Assembly: GCA_963777665.1 (NCBI GenBank)
Contig: CAVZRJ010000001.1
Span: forward strand, 434,001-498,000
Source: Bog-756 sp963777665
Lineage (GTDB): Bacteria; Actinomycetota; Acidimicrobiia; Acidimicrobiales; RAAP-2
Length of the DNA: 64,000 bases
Direction: 5' to 3'
This document shows positions 22,429-31,819 of the stretch, piece after piece (position 1 is the stretch's first letter; every line of letters begins with the position of its first letter). A program made the position numbers and the translations under genes. The notes below the pieces were generated by a model. It did no database searches and was not told the DNA's origin. It saw only the letters and a program-made list of their open reading frames with translations.

Positions 22429-23070
22429 ATGCCCGAAACGCCCCCAGACCGCACCGCCGCCGGGGAGCGTGACCCCTCGCCCGAGGGTCAGGAGGTGCCC
22501 CTCCATCAGCGCTCGATCGACTTCCGTGCCTTCGACGCGGGCGAGGAACTGCTCGTGATCGGGCGGCTCCGGGACTCCCGTCCGTGGGCGGAGGGTGGAG
22601 ACTCGGTGACCGTCGTGCACGACATGGAGCTCCGTGTCCGGGTGCGGCTCGCCGACCTGACCATCACCGACTCGACAGCGGTGATGCACACCTTCCCCCA
22701 TGCCGAATGTCCCGGTATCGAGGAGGCCTTCGCCGGACTCGCCGGTCTCGACGTGGCCCGCGGGTTCACCCGGGAGGTCGCGCGCCGCTTCGGCGGGCCG
22801 CGGGGATGCACCCATCTCGAACACCTGGCCCGCTCCCTCGGGCCGGTGGTGATCCAGGCCGTGACCTCGCGCCGCGCCCGTGCGATGAGCAGACAGGAAG
22901 CCCCCGACCCGCTGTCGGGGACACGGGGCCCGTGGGTGCTCGACTCGTGTCATGTCTGGGCGGCAGGAGGGGTCGCCGAGCAGAAGCTGGCGGCCGGATG
23001 GCGGCCGGGCACGGGACCCTACCCCGCCCCCGCCCTGGTCACCTTCCGCCGGACGCGGGGACCGACGTGA
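22429..23070 (+). CDS. DUF2889 domain protein
   Basis: A 213-residue protein of the DUF2889 family: PLHQRSIDFRAFDAGEELLV, a beta-rich LRVRVRLADLTITDSTAVMH, then CPGIEEAFAGLAGLDVARGF, and CTHLEHLARSLGPVVIQAV. The family has a conserved ligand-like set of Asp, His and Cys residues, but its function is not known. Its stop overlaps the GTG of the next gene (GTGA), so the two are coupled. ATG at 22429. Confidence 0.85.
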   Translation: MPETPPDRTAAGERDPSPEGQEVPLHQRSIDFRAFDAGEELLVIGRLRDSRPWAEGGDSVTVVHDMELRVRVRLADLTITDSTAVMHTFPHAECPGIEEAFAGLAGLDVARGFTREVARRFGGPRGCTHLEHLARSLGPVVIQAVTSRRARAMSRQEAPDPLSGTRGPWVLDSCHVWAAGGVAEQKLAAGWRPGTGPYPAPALVTFRRTRGPT

Positions 23071-23588
23071 GCGGCGGATTCGCCGTCTGCCGGCTCGCCG
23101 CGGCCTGTGCGGTCGCAGTGGTCGCCGTGTCGGCTGTCGGGTGCTCGAACGGCACGTCGATCACGACGCCGTTCGACACCAGCCCCCCGGTCCTCCAGCG
23201 AGGTCCAGAGTACGAGCTCAAGGCGGGACAGATCGCCGGTCTCGGGACCGTCGTCGTCGACGGCCAGGGGATCACGGTGTACACCTACGCGACCGACCGT
23301 CGTGGGGGTCCGTCGCGGTGTTACGGCATTTGCGCGGTGCAGTGGCCCGCGCTCGTCCTGCCGACCGGGGTCGACCGGTCGATGGCGGGTCCGGGCGTCA
23401 GTTCGGCGCTCATCGGCGCGGTGCCCCGCACCGACGGCACGACCCAGGTCACCTACGACGGATGGCCCCTCTACCTCTGGCCGCCCGATCGTGCCCCCGG
23501 CCAGGCCACCGGGCAGGCGCTGACCAACGCGGGAGGGCTCTGGTACGTGCTCCGGCCCAACGGCACCGTCGTCGTCACCCCGGCGTAA
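23067..23588 (+). CDS. Lipoprotein with secreted-repeat domain (PF03640 type)
   Basis: A 173-residue lipoprotein. Signal peptide with lipobox (VVAVSAVGC, Cys near 26); the mature part has the two-repeat secreted domain: GTVVVDGQGITVYTYATDRR, then CYGICAVQWPALVLPTG, and TTQVTYDGWPLYLWPPDRAP with GQALTNAGGLWYVLRPNG. The paired W-P and L-Y motifs are typical of this family. It is anchored outside the membrane; function unknown. It is coupled to the DUF2889 gene upstream. Confidence 0.85.
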   Translation: MSGGFAVCRLAAACAVAVVAVSAVGCSNGTSITTPFDTSPPVLQRGPEYELKAGQIAGLGTVVVDGQGITVYTYATDRRGGPSRCYGICAVQWPALVLPTGVDRSMAGPGVSSALIGAVPRTDGTTQVTYDGWPLYLWPPDRAPGQATGQALTNAGGLWYVLRPNGTVVVTPA

Positions 23589-23661
23589 CCGGTCCACGCT
23601 CGCTCAGCCGGGCAGCCTCCTCGGCCCGCGGCGCGAGTCGTCTGTCACCCGGGCCGCAGGC

Positions 23662-24654
23662 TCAGTCAGTGGGACCCCCGAGCCAGCCGCGCTTGCGGAA
23701 GAGATAGAGCAACCCGGCCGCACAGACCACCTCGAGTCCGATCGCGAAGATGAAGAAGGGGGCACGTCCGGTGATGTGGGCGATGAGGAACGAGAAGTTC
23801 TGACCGAAGAAGCCTGTCAGGAAGCTCAAGGGCAGGAACACGGTGGCGATGATGGTCAGCTGCTTCATGACCACGTTGAGCCGGTTGGAGACGGTCGAGA
23901 GGTGGGTGTCCATCACCCCGCTCAGGAGGTCACGGTAGCCGTCCACGAGATCGCTGATCCGGATCAGGTGGTCGTAGATGTCCCGCATGTAGCGCTGGCC
24001 TTCGTCGGTGACCCCCGGGAGGTCGATCACCCCGGAGGTGACCCCGGCGAACATGTCCCGCTGGGGCGTGATCACCTTGCGCACCGCGATGAGGGAGCGC
24101 TTCATGGCGAAGAGGGTGCCCAGCTGGACCTCGGTGGGCTTGACCAGGATCGCATCCTCCAACTCGTCGATCTGGGAGTCGAACTGGTCGAGCATCGGGA
24201 AGAAACTGTCGACCAGGCCGTCGACGATGAGGTAGGTCAGTGCGATCTGACGGGACTCGATCGGCGTGACCCGGTGATGGCTGATGCGGGCGCGTACCTC
24301 CTCCATCGCCTTGCAGGCGCCCCGGCGCACGGTGATCACGAAATGCTCACCGAGGATGAAATGGACCTCCTGGACCGAGGCGCCATCGCCGGACGCCCCG
24401 TGGGCCACCATGTAGGTCACGGTGTCGTAGTCCTCGATCTTGGGCCGTTGACCGAAATTCTGGACGTCGTCCACCACGAGCTGGTGAACGCCGATGCCGT
24501 GCAACAGAAGATCGCGGGTCTCGTCGTCGACGCCGTCAAGGTCCAACCAGAAGAATTCCGTACCGGACAGGCACTGGCGGACGGCGGTCGCGGTGGCGTC
24601 GGTGGCCGCGCCGTCGACGGTCAGGATGCCCTGCACATCCCGAGTCTGCCCCAT
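23662..24654 (-). CDS. corA: CorA-family divalent cation transporter
   Basis: A 330-residue channel-type Mg2+/Co2+ transporter: a long cytoplasmic domain with HQLVVDDVQNFGQRPKIEDY and the stalk helix, then two C-terminal transmembrane helices (about 270-290 and 303-322). The signature loop reads FLTGFFGQNFSFL, with GQN in place of the canonical GMN between the helices. Variants of this kind occur in some CorA homologues and can alter selectivity. ATG at 24654 was chosen because homology starts there; the frame runs on upstream but reads like shadow sequence. Full length. Confidence 0.88.
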   Translation of the reverse strand: MGQTRDVQGILTVDGAATDATATAVRQCLSGTEFFWLDLDGVDDETRDLLLHGIGVHQLVVDDVQNFGQRPKIEDYDTVTYMVAHGASGDGASVQEVHFILGEHFVITVRRGACKAMEEVRARISHHRVTPIESRQIALTYLIVDGLVDSFFPMLDQFDSQIDELEDAILVKPTEVQLGTLFAMKRSLIAVRKVITPQRDMFAGVTSGVIDLPGVTDEGQRYMRDIYDHLIRISDLVDGYRDLLSGVMDTHLSTVSNRLNVVMKQLTIIATVFLPLSFLTGFFGQNFSFLIAHITGRAPFFIFAIGLEVVCAAGLLYLFRKRGWLGGPTD

Positions 24655-24680
24655 GGTGCGCCGTGACCGGTGGAGGACGG

Positions 24681-25199
24681 TCACTCGAGCAGGCGGAGCG
24701 CCTCCCGGTACCGCCGGCCGTTCTCGACATACTCGGCGGCGGAAAACCTGATCAGGGACACGTGCGACGCCCCGGGCCGGATCGTGGCCGGCACCCCGAC
24801 CGCCAACGCGCCGGAGGGCACCTCCATCCGGTTCGGCACGACCGCGTTCGCCCCGACCGTGGCCCCGGTGCGGATCACCGCGTGGTGGAGGATCACCGAC
24901 CCCGACCCAACCAGCGTCTCGTCCTCGAGCACGCATCCCTCGAGATGGGCGAGGTGGCCGATCACACACCCCTCCCCCACCACCGTGGGGAAGCCCGGTC
25001 CGGCGTGGATCACCGTGCCGTCCTGGACCGACGATCGTGCGCCGACGGTGATGGTGCCGAAGTCGCCGCGGAGGACGGCTCCGGGCCACACGGTGGCCTC
25101 CGGCCCGAGCGTGACATCGCCGATGATCACCGCGTCGGGGTGGACGTAGGCCTCGGGGTGGACGACGGGGATCTGGTCGCCGAGTCGGTAGATGGGCAT
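24681..25199 (-). CDS. Gamma-class carbonic anhydrase family protein
   Basis: A 172-residue left-handed beta-helix protein with hexapeptide repeats (VIIGDVTLG, VLRGDFGTITVG, SSVQDGTVIHAG, CVIGHLAHLEGCVLE, TLVGSGSVILHHAV). Zinc-ligand His residues are present in VIHAG and in GHLAH, so it may be an active carbonic anhydrase trimer, though many YrdA/CaiE-type homologues have other roles. It lies 26 bases upstream of corA in the same direction, so co-transcription is likely. Divergent from the amidohydrolase. Confidence 0.88.
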   Translation of the reverse strand: MPIYRLGDQIPVVHPEAYVHPDAVIIGDVTLGPEATVWPGAVLRGDFGTITVGARSSVQDGTVIHAGPGFPTVVGEGCVIGHLAHLEGCVLEDETLVGSGSVILHHAVIRTGATVGANAVVPNRMEVPSGALAVGVPATIRPGASHVSLIRFSAAEYVENGRRYREALRLLE

Positions 25200-25334
25200 C
25201 GCCGGATCGTAGGTCCCGGTTCACGGCAGGCTGCGACGACTCCTGTCCGACCGGCTCCGCACCGACCGCTGCCGCCTGGGAGACGGCCGTTAGGATGTGC
25301 TGGCTCCGCAAGGGGCAGCGAACCAGGAGAGACC

Positions 25335-26529
25335 ATGAGTGACGCTGCCGATCTCGGCCATCCGGTGTTCGATGCCGACAACCACTACTACGAGGCGATC
25401 GACGCATTCACCCGGCACCTCGATCCGGCGCTCGGGACCCGAGTGGTGCAGTGGTGCGAGATCGACGGGCGCCGGTACCACGTGCTCGGGGGCCGGGTCA
25501 GCCATGCCGTGACGAACCCGACCTTCGACCCGATCGCCCTTCCCGGGGCGATGTACGACTACTTCCGCGGGAATCTCGGAAGGGCGGAGCCCCCTCGCGA
25601 TGCTCGCGGACCGCGAGCCCATCCGGGCCGCCTATCGCGACCCGGCCGCCCGTGAGGCCACCCTGGATGCGCAGGGTCTGGCCGGATGCCTGCTGTTCCC
25701 TACCCTCGGGATGATCTACGAAGCACCGCTCGCCGACGACCCCGGAGCGGTCTGCCACCTCTTCCGGGCATTCAACCGATGGCTCGTCGAGGACTGGACC
25801 TGCAACTACCACGACCGGATCTTCGCGGCCCCGTACCTCACGCTGGCCGACCCCGCCTGGGCGGTCGAGGAGCTGACCTGGGCCCTCGATCAGGGTGCCC
25901 GGATGGTGGTCATGCGACCGGCCGCACCCACCACGGCGCTCGGGCGCCGCTCCCCCTTCGACACGATGTTCGACGGCTTCTGGCGCCTCGCCGACGACGC
26001 CGGGATCACCGTGGTGGTCCACGCTGCTGACAGCGGAGTCTCCTCGAACGGCTATGCCGAGGACCGGTTCGCCGCGACGTTCACCGGTGGGTGGAAGCCC
26101 TCGATCAAGTCGTTCGCCATCGAGCAGGCCATCCGCGACTACCTGCTGTCGCTGATCTTCGAGAACCATTTCGACCGATTCCCCAACCTGCGGATCGCCT
26201 CGGTCGAAAACGGTGCGCAGTTCCTCCCGGACCTCCTCGCCAAGCTTCGCTCGACCGCCCACAAGATGCCCGGGTACTGGAAGAACGACCCGGTCGACAC
26301 ATTACGTCGTCACGTCTGGATCAATCCGTTCTGGGAGGACGACATCACGGTCGTCGCCGAATGCATGGGGACCGACCGGGTGATCTTCGGCTCCGACTGG
26401 CCTCACGTCGAAGGGCTTCCCGAGCCGCTCGACTATGTGCGCGAGCTGAAAGGATTCGACACGGACGGCACCCGGCGGATCCTCTTCGACAACGTCCAGG
26501 AGCTGCTCACGCTGCGTCCGACCACCTGA
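25335..26529 (+). CDS. Amidohydrolase-2 family metal hydrolase, frameshifted
   Basis: A TIM-barrel metallohydrolase (amidohydrolase_2, ACMSD-like). ATG at 25335 with AGGAGAG upstream starts MSDAADLGHPVFDADNHYYE, holding the metal motif D-x-D-x-H. The frame changes at about 25575: the N-terminal part ends at YDYFRGN, and the rest continues one frame over as EGRSPLAMLADREPIRAAYR to 26529. The C-terminal part has VVVHAADSG (metal His) and FGSDWPHVEG (catalytic Asp). All core motifs are present over the joined length of about 398 residues, so one small indel separates it from an intact gene. The substrate is unknown. Confidence 0.8.
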
Positions 26530-26552
26530 CCCCCGGTGGGTGCGACAGCGCC

Positions 26553-26714
26553 TCAGTGACCCCGGCCCCGGCCGCGAGACCGCCGGGCTCCCTTCCCGTG
26601 ATGGGTGGTTGCGTGCCCGGACTGCGCCCTGGACCGGGTCTGGCGGTTGCGCCCGACGAATCCTCCTCCGACGATGACCACGAGCACGATGGCCAGGATG
26701 ATCCAGATGAGCAT
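26553..26714 (-). CDS. Small membrane protein with basic tail
   Basis: A 53-residue protein: MLIWIILAIVLVVIVGGGFV is one transmembrane helix, followed by GRNRQTRSRAQSGHATTHHG and an Arg/Gly-rich tail. ATG at 26714 has AAAGGA seven bases upstream. Proteins of this shape are frequent in actinobacteria and of unknown role. Convergent with the amidohydrolase. Confidence 0.5.
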   Translation of the reverse strand: MLIWIILAIVLVVIVGGGFVGRNRQTRSRAQSGHATTHHGKGARRSRGRGRGH

Positions 26715-27060
26715 GCGCGTCCTTTCGGGGGAACCGACTTCCCACAGTCTGGTCGAAAACAGTCTTTCCGGGGTCGACGGCGCGAGGGAGACCCGCCCCT
26801 GATCGTGGCGGCGCCGTCCGTTCCCCTATGCCCCAGCCGTCGGACACCTGCACCCGGTACTGCCGCCCAACCAGGCGGCGAGGGACGTCCGGCAGCGCCG
26901 GCCGATGCCGGTCCGGCCCTGGGGTTGGCTACGATCCACCCTTCGGGATGGACCCGGTGACCGGTCGATCGTGGGGGCACCTCGCAGTCGGTCCACGTGT
27001 GCGCGAAGTCGAGGCGACCGATACTGTGTTCCGACCGTCTAGGCACAGGAGGGCAGGGGG

Positions 27061-29148
27061 ATGACGGTTTCAGAGGCGCCAGCGCTGGACGAGCGCTACC
27101 TCGCCTCGGGGGACGAGTCGGGCACGGCACCCTCGGATCGCCGCTTCCGCCCGGACGTCGAAGGTTTCCGCGCCGTGGCCGTCCTCCTCGTAGTGTTCTA
27201 CCACGCCGGCCTGCCCTGGCTCAGTGGAGGCTACGTCGGGGTCGACGTCTTCTTCGTCATCTCCGGGTTCGTGATCACCGGAGTGCTGCTCCGCGAGCGC
27301 GAGTCCACAGGAAAGCTCTCGATCCTCGGTTTCTACGGGCGCCGGGCCCGCCGGATCATCCCGGCAGCCACCCTGGTGATCATCGCCGCCACGGTGGCGT
27401 CCTACGGCCTGCTCGGAGTGGTCTATGGGGACCAGACCGCGACGGATGCCCGGTGGGCCTCGGTCTTCCTGGCCAACTTCCACTTCTCGACCATCGGGAC
27501 CAACTACCTGACCGCATCGCAGCCTCCGTCGACCCTCCAGAACTTCTGGTCGCTTGCGGTCGAGGAACAGTTCTACCTGGTCTACCCGGCGGTCTTCCTG
27601 GTGGTCGCCTCGCTCCGCACACGGCTGTCACTCGCAGCCCGACTGGCCATCACCCTCGGCGCCGGAGTCTTGGTCTCCTTCCTCCTCTCGGTCCTCCAAA
27701 CGTCGACCGACCCCAACACCGCCTACTTCTCGCCGTTCACCCGTGCGTGGGAGCTCGCCCTCGGTGCGCTGGTGGCCGTCAGCACCCAGTGGCTGCTCCG
27801 GATACCCCGGCGCTTCGGCTCGGTCATGACGTGGGCAGGCCTCGCCGCGATTGCCGTGTCGGCTCTCGAATTCACCGCCAACACCCCGTACCCGGGATCT
27901 GCGGTGGCGCTTCCGGTCGTCGGGGCCGCCCTGGTGATCGCAGGAGGGGTCACCGCCCCGGGCCGAGGGGCTGAGACACTCCTGCGGCTTCCTCCATTCC
28001 AGTGGATGGGCAAGCTGTCGTACTCGATGTACCTCTGGCATTGGCCGATCCTGGTCATCGCCGCCTACTACGCCGGAAAATCCAGCCTCTCCTTCACACA
28101 GAACATCCGCTGGATCCTGGTTGCCCTGGTCGCCTCGATCGGCACCTACTTCATCCTCGAGAATCCGGTACGCCACGCAAAGGTGCTGACCAGGCGGCGC
28201 TGGCCGCCGGTCCTGCTCGGGCTGGTCCTGATCGGCGCCTCGCTGGGTGTGGCCGGACTCGAGCTTGGGGCACACTCCAGTAACAATTCGAGCTACACCG
28301 CGACACGTGGGGAGACCGTCGCCCAACTGGTGGCTGCCGCACCGTCCATCAAGACGGTGCCCACCGACCTCGAACCCTCGCTCGGACGCGCCACCCACAA
28401 CTGGGGCACGCCTGGATACGGGTGCTGGCCGGGGTACAGCGAGCAGTCCCTTCCAGCGTGTGTCTTCGGGGACCCGAACGGCACCAAGACGATGGCCCTC
28501 ACCGGTGATTCTCACATCGGGATGTGGTTCGCCGCACTGAATCAGATCGCCAAACGTGTCCACTGGAAGCTGGTCTTCGTGGGCAAGGGAAGTTGCCCAG
28601 CCGGGCAACTTGTCGTGAGGAACCCCGCGGGGTGGGGAATCCCCGGCGGCCCGTTCCTCGAGTGCAACAACTTCCACAAATTCGCCATCAACCGGATCAA
28701 CCAACTCAAACCCAACCTGCTCATCGTGAGCCAGGAGCACCAGGCGAATGCCCAAGGCGTGCCGTTCACGGAGAGCCAGTGGCGCAAGGGCCTCGAGGAG
28801 ACCTTCGCCAAGTTGACCATCCCCAAAGCGAACATCGTGGTGATCGGGAACGTGCCCCACCTCCCGGTAACCGGCCCACAGTGCCTCTCCGAACACCTGA
28901 CCGCCGTCCAGGTGTGCTCGGCTCGACCCGACAAGGTGACATCGAGTTACGACACCGCCGACAAGGACGCCGTGATATCGGCAGGCGGCCGATACATCGA
29001 CGTGACGCCGTGGTTCTGTTCCAACACCTGCACCGCGATCATCGGGAAGTACGAGGTGTACATCAACAAGGGCCATGTGACCAAGGTGTACACCTACTTC
29101 CTCGAGGACGCGATGGAGCAGGCTCTGGGACTCGCACCGAAACTCTGA
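27061..29148 (+). CDS. Acyltransferase-3 / SGNH fusion, OafA-like
   Basis: A 695-residue membrane enzyme that probably O-acetylates an extracellular polysaccharide or lipid. N-terminal acyltransferase-3 domain (about 28-390): FRPDVEGFRAVAVLLVVFYH and YVGVDVFFVISGFVITGVLL, then WSLAVEEQFYLVYPAVFLVV, with about ten transmembrane helices. After a linker, a periplasmic SGNH-like domain (about 440-690) starts with MALTGDSHIGMWF (nucleophile block GDSH) and holds several Cys. ATG at 27061 follows GCAGGGG. A hairpin follows the stop. Confidence 0.92.
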   Translation: MTVSEAPALDERYLASGDESGTAPSDRRFRPDVEGFRAVAVLLVVFYHAGLPWLSGGYVGVDVFFVISGFVITGVLLRERESTGKLSILGFYGRRARRIIPAATLVIIAATVASYGLLGVVYGDQTATDARWASVFLANFHFSTIGTNYLTASQPPSTLQNFWSLAVEEQFYLVYPAVFLVVASLRTRLSLAARLAITLGAGVLVSFLLSVLQTSTDPNTAYFSPFTRAWELALGALVAVSTQWLLRIPRRFGSVMTWAGLAAIAVSALEFTANTPYPGSAVALPVVGAALVIAGGVTAPGRGAETLLRLPPFQWMGKLSYSMYLWHWPILVIAAYYAGKSSLSFTQNIRWILVALVASIGTYFILENPVRHAKVLTRRRWPPVLLGLVLIGASLGVAGLELGAHSSNNSSYTATRGETVAQLVAAAPSIKTVPTDLEPSLGRATHNWGTPGYGCWPGYSEQSLPACVFGDPNGTKTMALTGDSHIGMWFAALNQIAKRVHWKLVFVGKGSCPAGQLVVRNPAGWGIPGGPFLECNNFHKFAINRINQLKPNLLIVSQEHQANAQGVPFTESQWRKGLEETFAKLTIPKANIVVIGNVPHLPVTGPQCLSEHLTAVQVCSARPDKVTSSYDTADKDAVISAGGRYIDVTPWFCSNTCTAIIGKYEVYINKGHVTKVYTYFLEDAMEQALGLAPKL

Positions 29149-29161
29149 ACAGACGACGCAA

Positions 29162-29178
29162 CCCGGACGGGGTCCGGG
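29162..29178 (+). terminator. Hairpin after acyltransferase gene
   Basis: Perfect 7-bp stem CCCGGAC / GTCCGGG with a 3-base loop, 14 bases after the stop codon. No T-run, so intrinsic termination would be weak. Confidence 0.45.
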
Positions 29179-30078
29179 CACGTTTCGTGGCGGACGTCAC
29201 GCAATGTTTCCCGAAGATTTGGTTTCCCGTGATCTTCCCGTAATGCTCGCCTTGCTAGACCGGTGACGGGTCCCCGCGAGCCGGGCGCAACCTCTCTCGG
29301 GGCCAGAAATCGGCACGACGGCGTGCCGGTGGTTTGGGCAGGCACGGACCACCGGCTCGCCGTAGCCGCCCACACAGGCAGGGCACGGGTGGTCAGCCAT
29401 CGCATGGACACCTTGTTCCCTCCACTCCACCTCCAGGAGGCCGCACGCCCCCCTCGAAGGCGTTCATCCTCACCGTGACCGTGAGGGCGCAGATTGCCGA
29501 TGGTGACGCTGACGCCCCTGTCTCCGCAGTCGACCAGGCGATAGGCAACCTGACCAGGGCCTCGGTGACCTGTTCACCGAGCCGTAACCGACAGGTCGCA
29601 AGCGGTTCACATCGGAGGCGTACAACTGAAGCAACCCGACCCGCACGCCCCCCCAGTGCGCAGTCGGCGGGCGTCGGTTGAGCCGCACCCCGTCCTGCCC
29701 GGCAAGCAGGTGGGACGGGGCGGCTCCCGGCTGTCTGACGAAAGGGGCCAGACCCGGAGCAAGGTGGCGGAACGATGCTCAACGGGTCTGGCCTTGGCGG
29801 CGGACCATAGGCAGGGCAACCAGGGTTGCCGCAAATCCAGGGACCGGAGCGCCGCTGGGTAGCGGTCGGCCCCCTCCGCAGGGCGGTTTCGCTTCGCCAA
29901 CCCGGTCGCTCCATCAGTGTGAGGCCGTGTTTGCACGGTTGGCCGATTAACGGATGGTGGCCTGACCTGGCCGGATGCGAGTGTGGGCGCTCGCCGGGAG
30001 ACAGCATTGACCGGGCCTAGCCGGTTGGCTACTTTGGCCCCTGGCAGGCCGGTCGCTGCGCACATTGGAGGAGCCGTC
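29179..30078. other. Poorly populated 0.9-kb stretch
   Basis: Only one doubtful small gene (29197-29400) is seen. Other visible structure: GTTTCCCG at 29206-29213 and 29222-29229 with TTCCCG at 29235-29240, and a bulged hairpin CCCCGTCC...GGACGGGG (29688-29720). The promoter of the gene at 30079 should lie at the right end. Much of it reads as decayed sequence in all frames. Confidence 0.35.
29197..29400 (-). CDS. Possible small zinc-ribbon protein
   Basis: A 67-residue frame starting MADHPCPACVGGYGEPVVRA, with CPAC and CPNH knuckles 13 residues apart, a plausible zinc site. The rest is Ser/Arg-rich without further pattern. No good ribosome-binding site is seen before the ATG at 29400. It may be real but could equally be chance. 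Confidence 0.3.
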   Translation of the reverse strand: MADHPCPACVGGYGEPVVRACPNHRHAVVPISGPERGCARLAGTRHRSSKASITGRSRETKSSGNIA

Positions 30079-31209
30079 ATGACAGATATCGACGACGATG
30101 TGAAAGAAACGTTGTCCAACGTTCGGAAGGTTGGCGCCGATTACGACGAGCACCAGCAGGTGGTTGGACTCGACATACCAGTCGATCTGGTGCACTTCAA
30201 GAAGTTCCCGGTCATCGATCCGCCGGGCACCTACAAGAAAGAGGGACACGACACCCGATCCGATATCAGTCCGGCCGACAGTCTCGAGCTACCGGACTAC
30301 GGCGGTCCGTTCAATCAGGGCCTCAGGTTCTCGGATTTCTCGAATGACGCGCTCATCAACATGTTGGAGATGAGTGACGAGTACTACAGGGTGTGCATCG
30401 CGGGCTGGGCGGACTCGGTCGCGGAGCGCTATGGACGCGATGACATGCAGCACATCCAATCGGAGGCTTGGCAAGACACGATCCTTCCTCAACTGCGGGG
30501 GATGATCGACGAGTGGATGGAACTCACTGACGATGAGGCCGAGACCCTCATCACCGAGACCCGGAAGGAAGTGGCGGCCCAGATCGCGGCCGGAGATGTC
30601 GTCCTTGTCAACCCATACAAGCCGGGGCCGGAATGGGCGCAGTACCTGAAGGAGCGCCTGGTGAAGCTCGCGCTCGGGAGCCATGAATACCTGCTGGCAG
30701 CGATCGAGTCGTGGGCGCTCGCGATCGTCATGAGGGACGGCCTCGACGAGATGTTCGCCTTCCAGTGGGCTCTGTGGAGTGAGACGTTGCTGCCCGCGGC
30801 AAAAGACATCAAGGCGCGCTGGATGAACATCTCCGGTGACACGGTTGAGGCCTTCATGAAGGACATTCAGGTGGACGCGACCTCCTTTCCCGGCAAGGCC
30901 TTCGAGCTGACATTCGAGATGCCAGAGGAGGAAGTCGGGATCTTCACGTTCAACAAATGCATTTCGGTCGACCAATGGGAAGCGATGGGCCGCCCGGACA
31001 TTGCCGAGAAGGCGTCTCATATCACCTGTCCCGCCGCCATCATCGAGACGGCGAGAATGTACAACCCGAATATGAAGGTCGAGATCCTGGCAATTCCGCC
31101 CCGTGTGAGCACAGACGATGTGTGTTGCAAGTGGCGGCTTTCCATTCGGGACGAATCCGATCCCGAGTACGTACGCACGGACGAGGGCAGCGAACAGACG
31201 ACGACGTAA
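30079..31209 (+). CDS. DUF6125-like protein with internal duplication
   Basis: A 376-residue soluble protein. Two related helical segments, residues about 105-155 (DEYYRVCIAGWADSVAERYG, LPQLRGMIDEWM) and 195-250 (HEYLLAAIESWALAIVMRDG, LPAAKDIKARWM), look like a tandem duplication. The C-terminal part (about 275-365) has FTFNKCISVDQWEA, ITCPAAIIETA and VCCKW, a Cys pattern like that of DUF6125 and L-2-amino-thiazoline-4-carboxylate-hydrolase-like proteins; this match is from memory. ATG at 30079 has GGAGGAG eight bases before it. Downstream SRPBCC gene lies 91 bases away. Confidence 0.6.
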   Translation: MTDIDDDVKETLSNVRKVGADYDEHQQVVGLDIPVDLVHFKKFPVIDPPGTYKKEGHDTRSDISPADSLELPDYGGPFNQGLRFSDFSNDALINMLEMSDEYYRVCIAGWADSVAERYGRDDMQHIQSEAWQDTILPQLRGMIDEWMELTDDEAETLITETRKEVAAQIAAGDVVLVNPYKPGPEWAQYLKERLVKLALGSHEYLLAAIESWALAIVMRDGLDEMFAFQWALWSETLLPAAKDIKARWMNISGDTVEAFMKDIQVDATSFPGKAFELTFEMPEEEVGIFTFNKCISVDQWEAMGRPDIAEKASHITCPAAIIETARMYNPNMKVEILAIPPRVSTDDVCCKWRLSIRDESDPEYVRTDEGSEQTTT

Positions 31210-31300
31210 TGTGGACAAGGGCCCACATCTTGCGAGGTCCTGTTCAGGGCCAGTCGGGACACTCCTGGCCACCGATCAACGATCCGGGCAGACTGATGTG

Positions 31301-31768
31301 ATGGCAAACCTTCAGCATTCGGAATCGATCGTCATCGCCCGTTCTCCGGAGGACCTCTACGACCTCGTCTCCGATATCACACGCATGGGGACATGGAGCC
31401 CCATCTGTACAGCCTGCTGGTGGGACGACGGTGCTGGTCCAACGGTTGGGGCTTGGTTCACGGGAAGGAACGAGCTGCCGGAGCGAACCTGGGAGACCCG
31501 TTCGGAGATCGCTGTCGCTGATCGCGGACGCGAGTTCGCATTCATCGTCAATGGTTCCTGGACGCGCTGGGGATATGTCTTCACTCCAGTCGACGGAGGG
31601 ACAGAGTTGACCGAATCCTGGGAGTTTCTGCCCGGTGGTGTCGCGATGTTCGAGGATCGGTTTGGCGCTGATGCTCAGGCGCAGATCGCCAGCAGGCTGG
31701 ACCTCGCCAAGGAGGGCATTCCAGTGACACTTGCGGCGATCAAGAACGACGCTGAATCACAAGCGTAG
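31301..31768 (+). CDS. SRPBCC (START-like) family protein
   Basis: A 155-residue protein of the helix-grip fold that binds hydrophobic ligands in a cavity: SESIVIARSPEDLYDLVSDI at the start, MGTWSPICTACWWDDGAGPT, GREFAFIVNGSWTRWGYVFT, GGTELTESWEFLPGG. It is typical of the polyketide cyclase/dehydrase and lipid transport superfamily; a transport or enzymatic role cannot be told. ATG at 31301 (a GTG just before is possible). Same direction as the DUF6125-like gene; convergent with the DDN-like gene. Confidence 0.85.
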   Translation: MANLQHSESIVIARSPEDLYDLVSDITRMGTWSPICTACWWDDGAGPTVGAWFTGRNELPERTWETRSEIAVADRGREFAFIVNGSWTRWGYVFTPVDGGTELTESWEFLPGGVAMFEDRFGADAQAQIASRLDLAKEGIPVTLAAIKNDAESQA

Positions 31769-31819
31769 CGATCCGCATCGACCTTCTGCCGGTGTTGCAA
31801 GGTCCGCCAGCGTCCGCGC

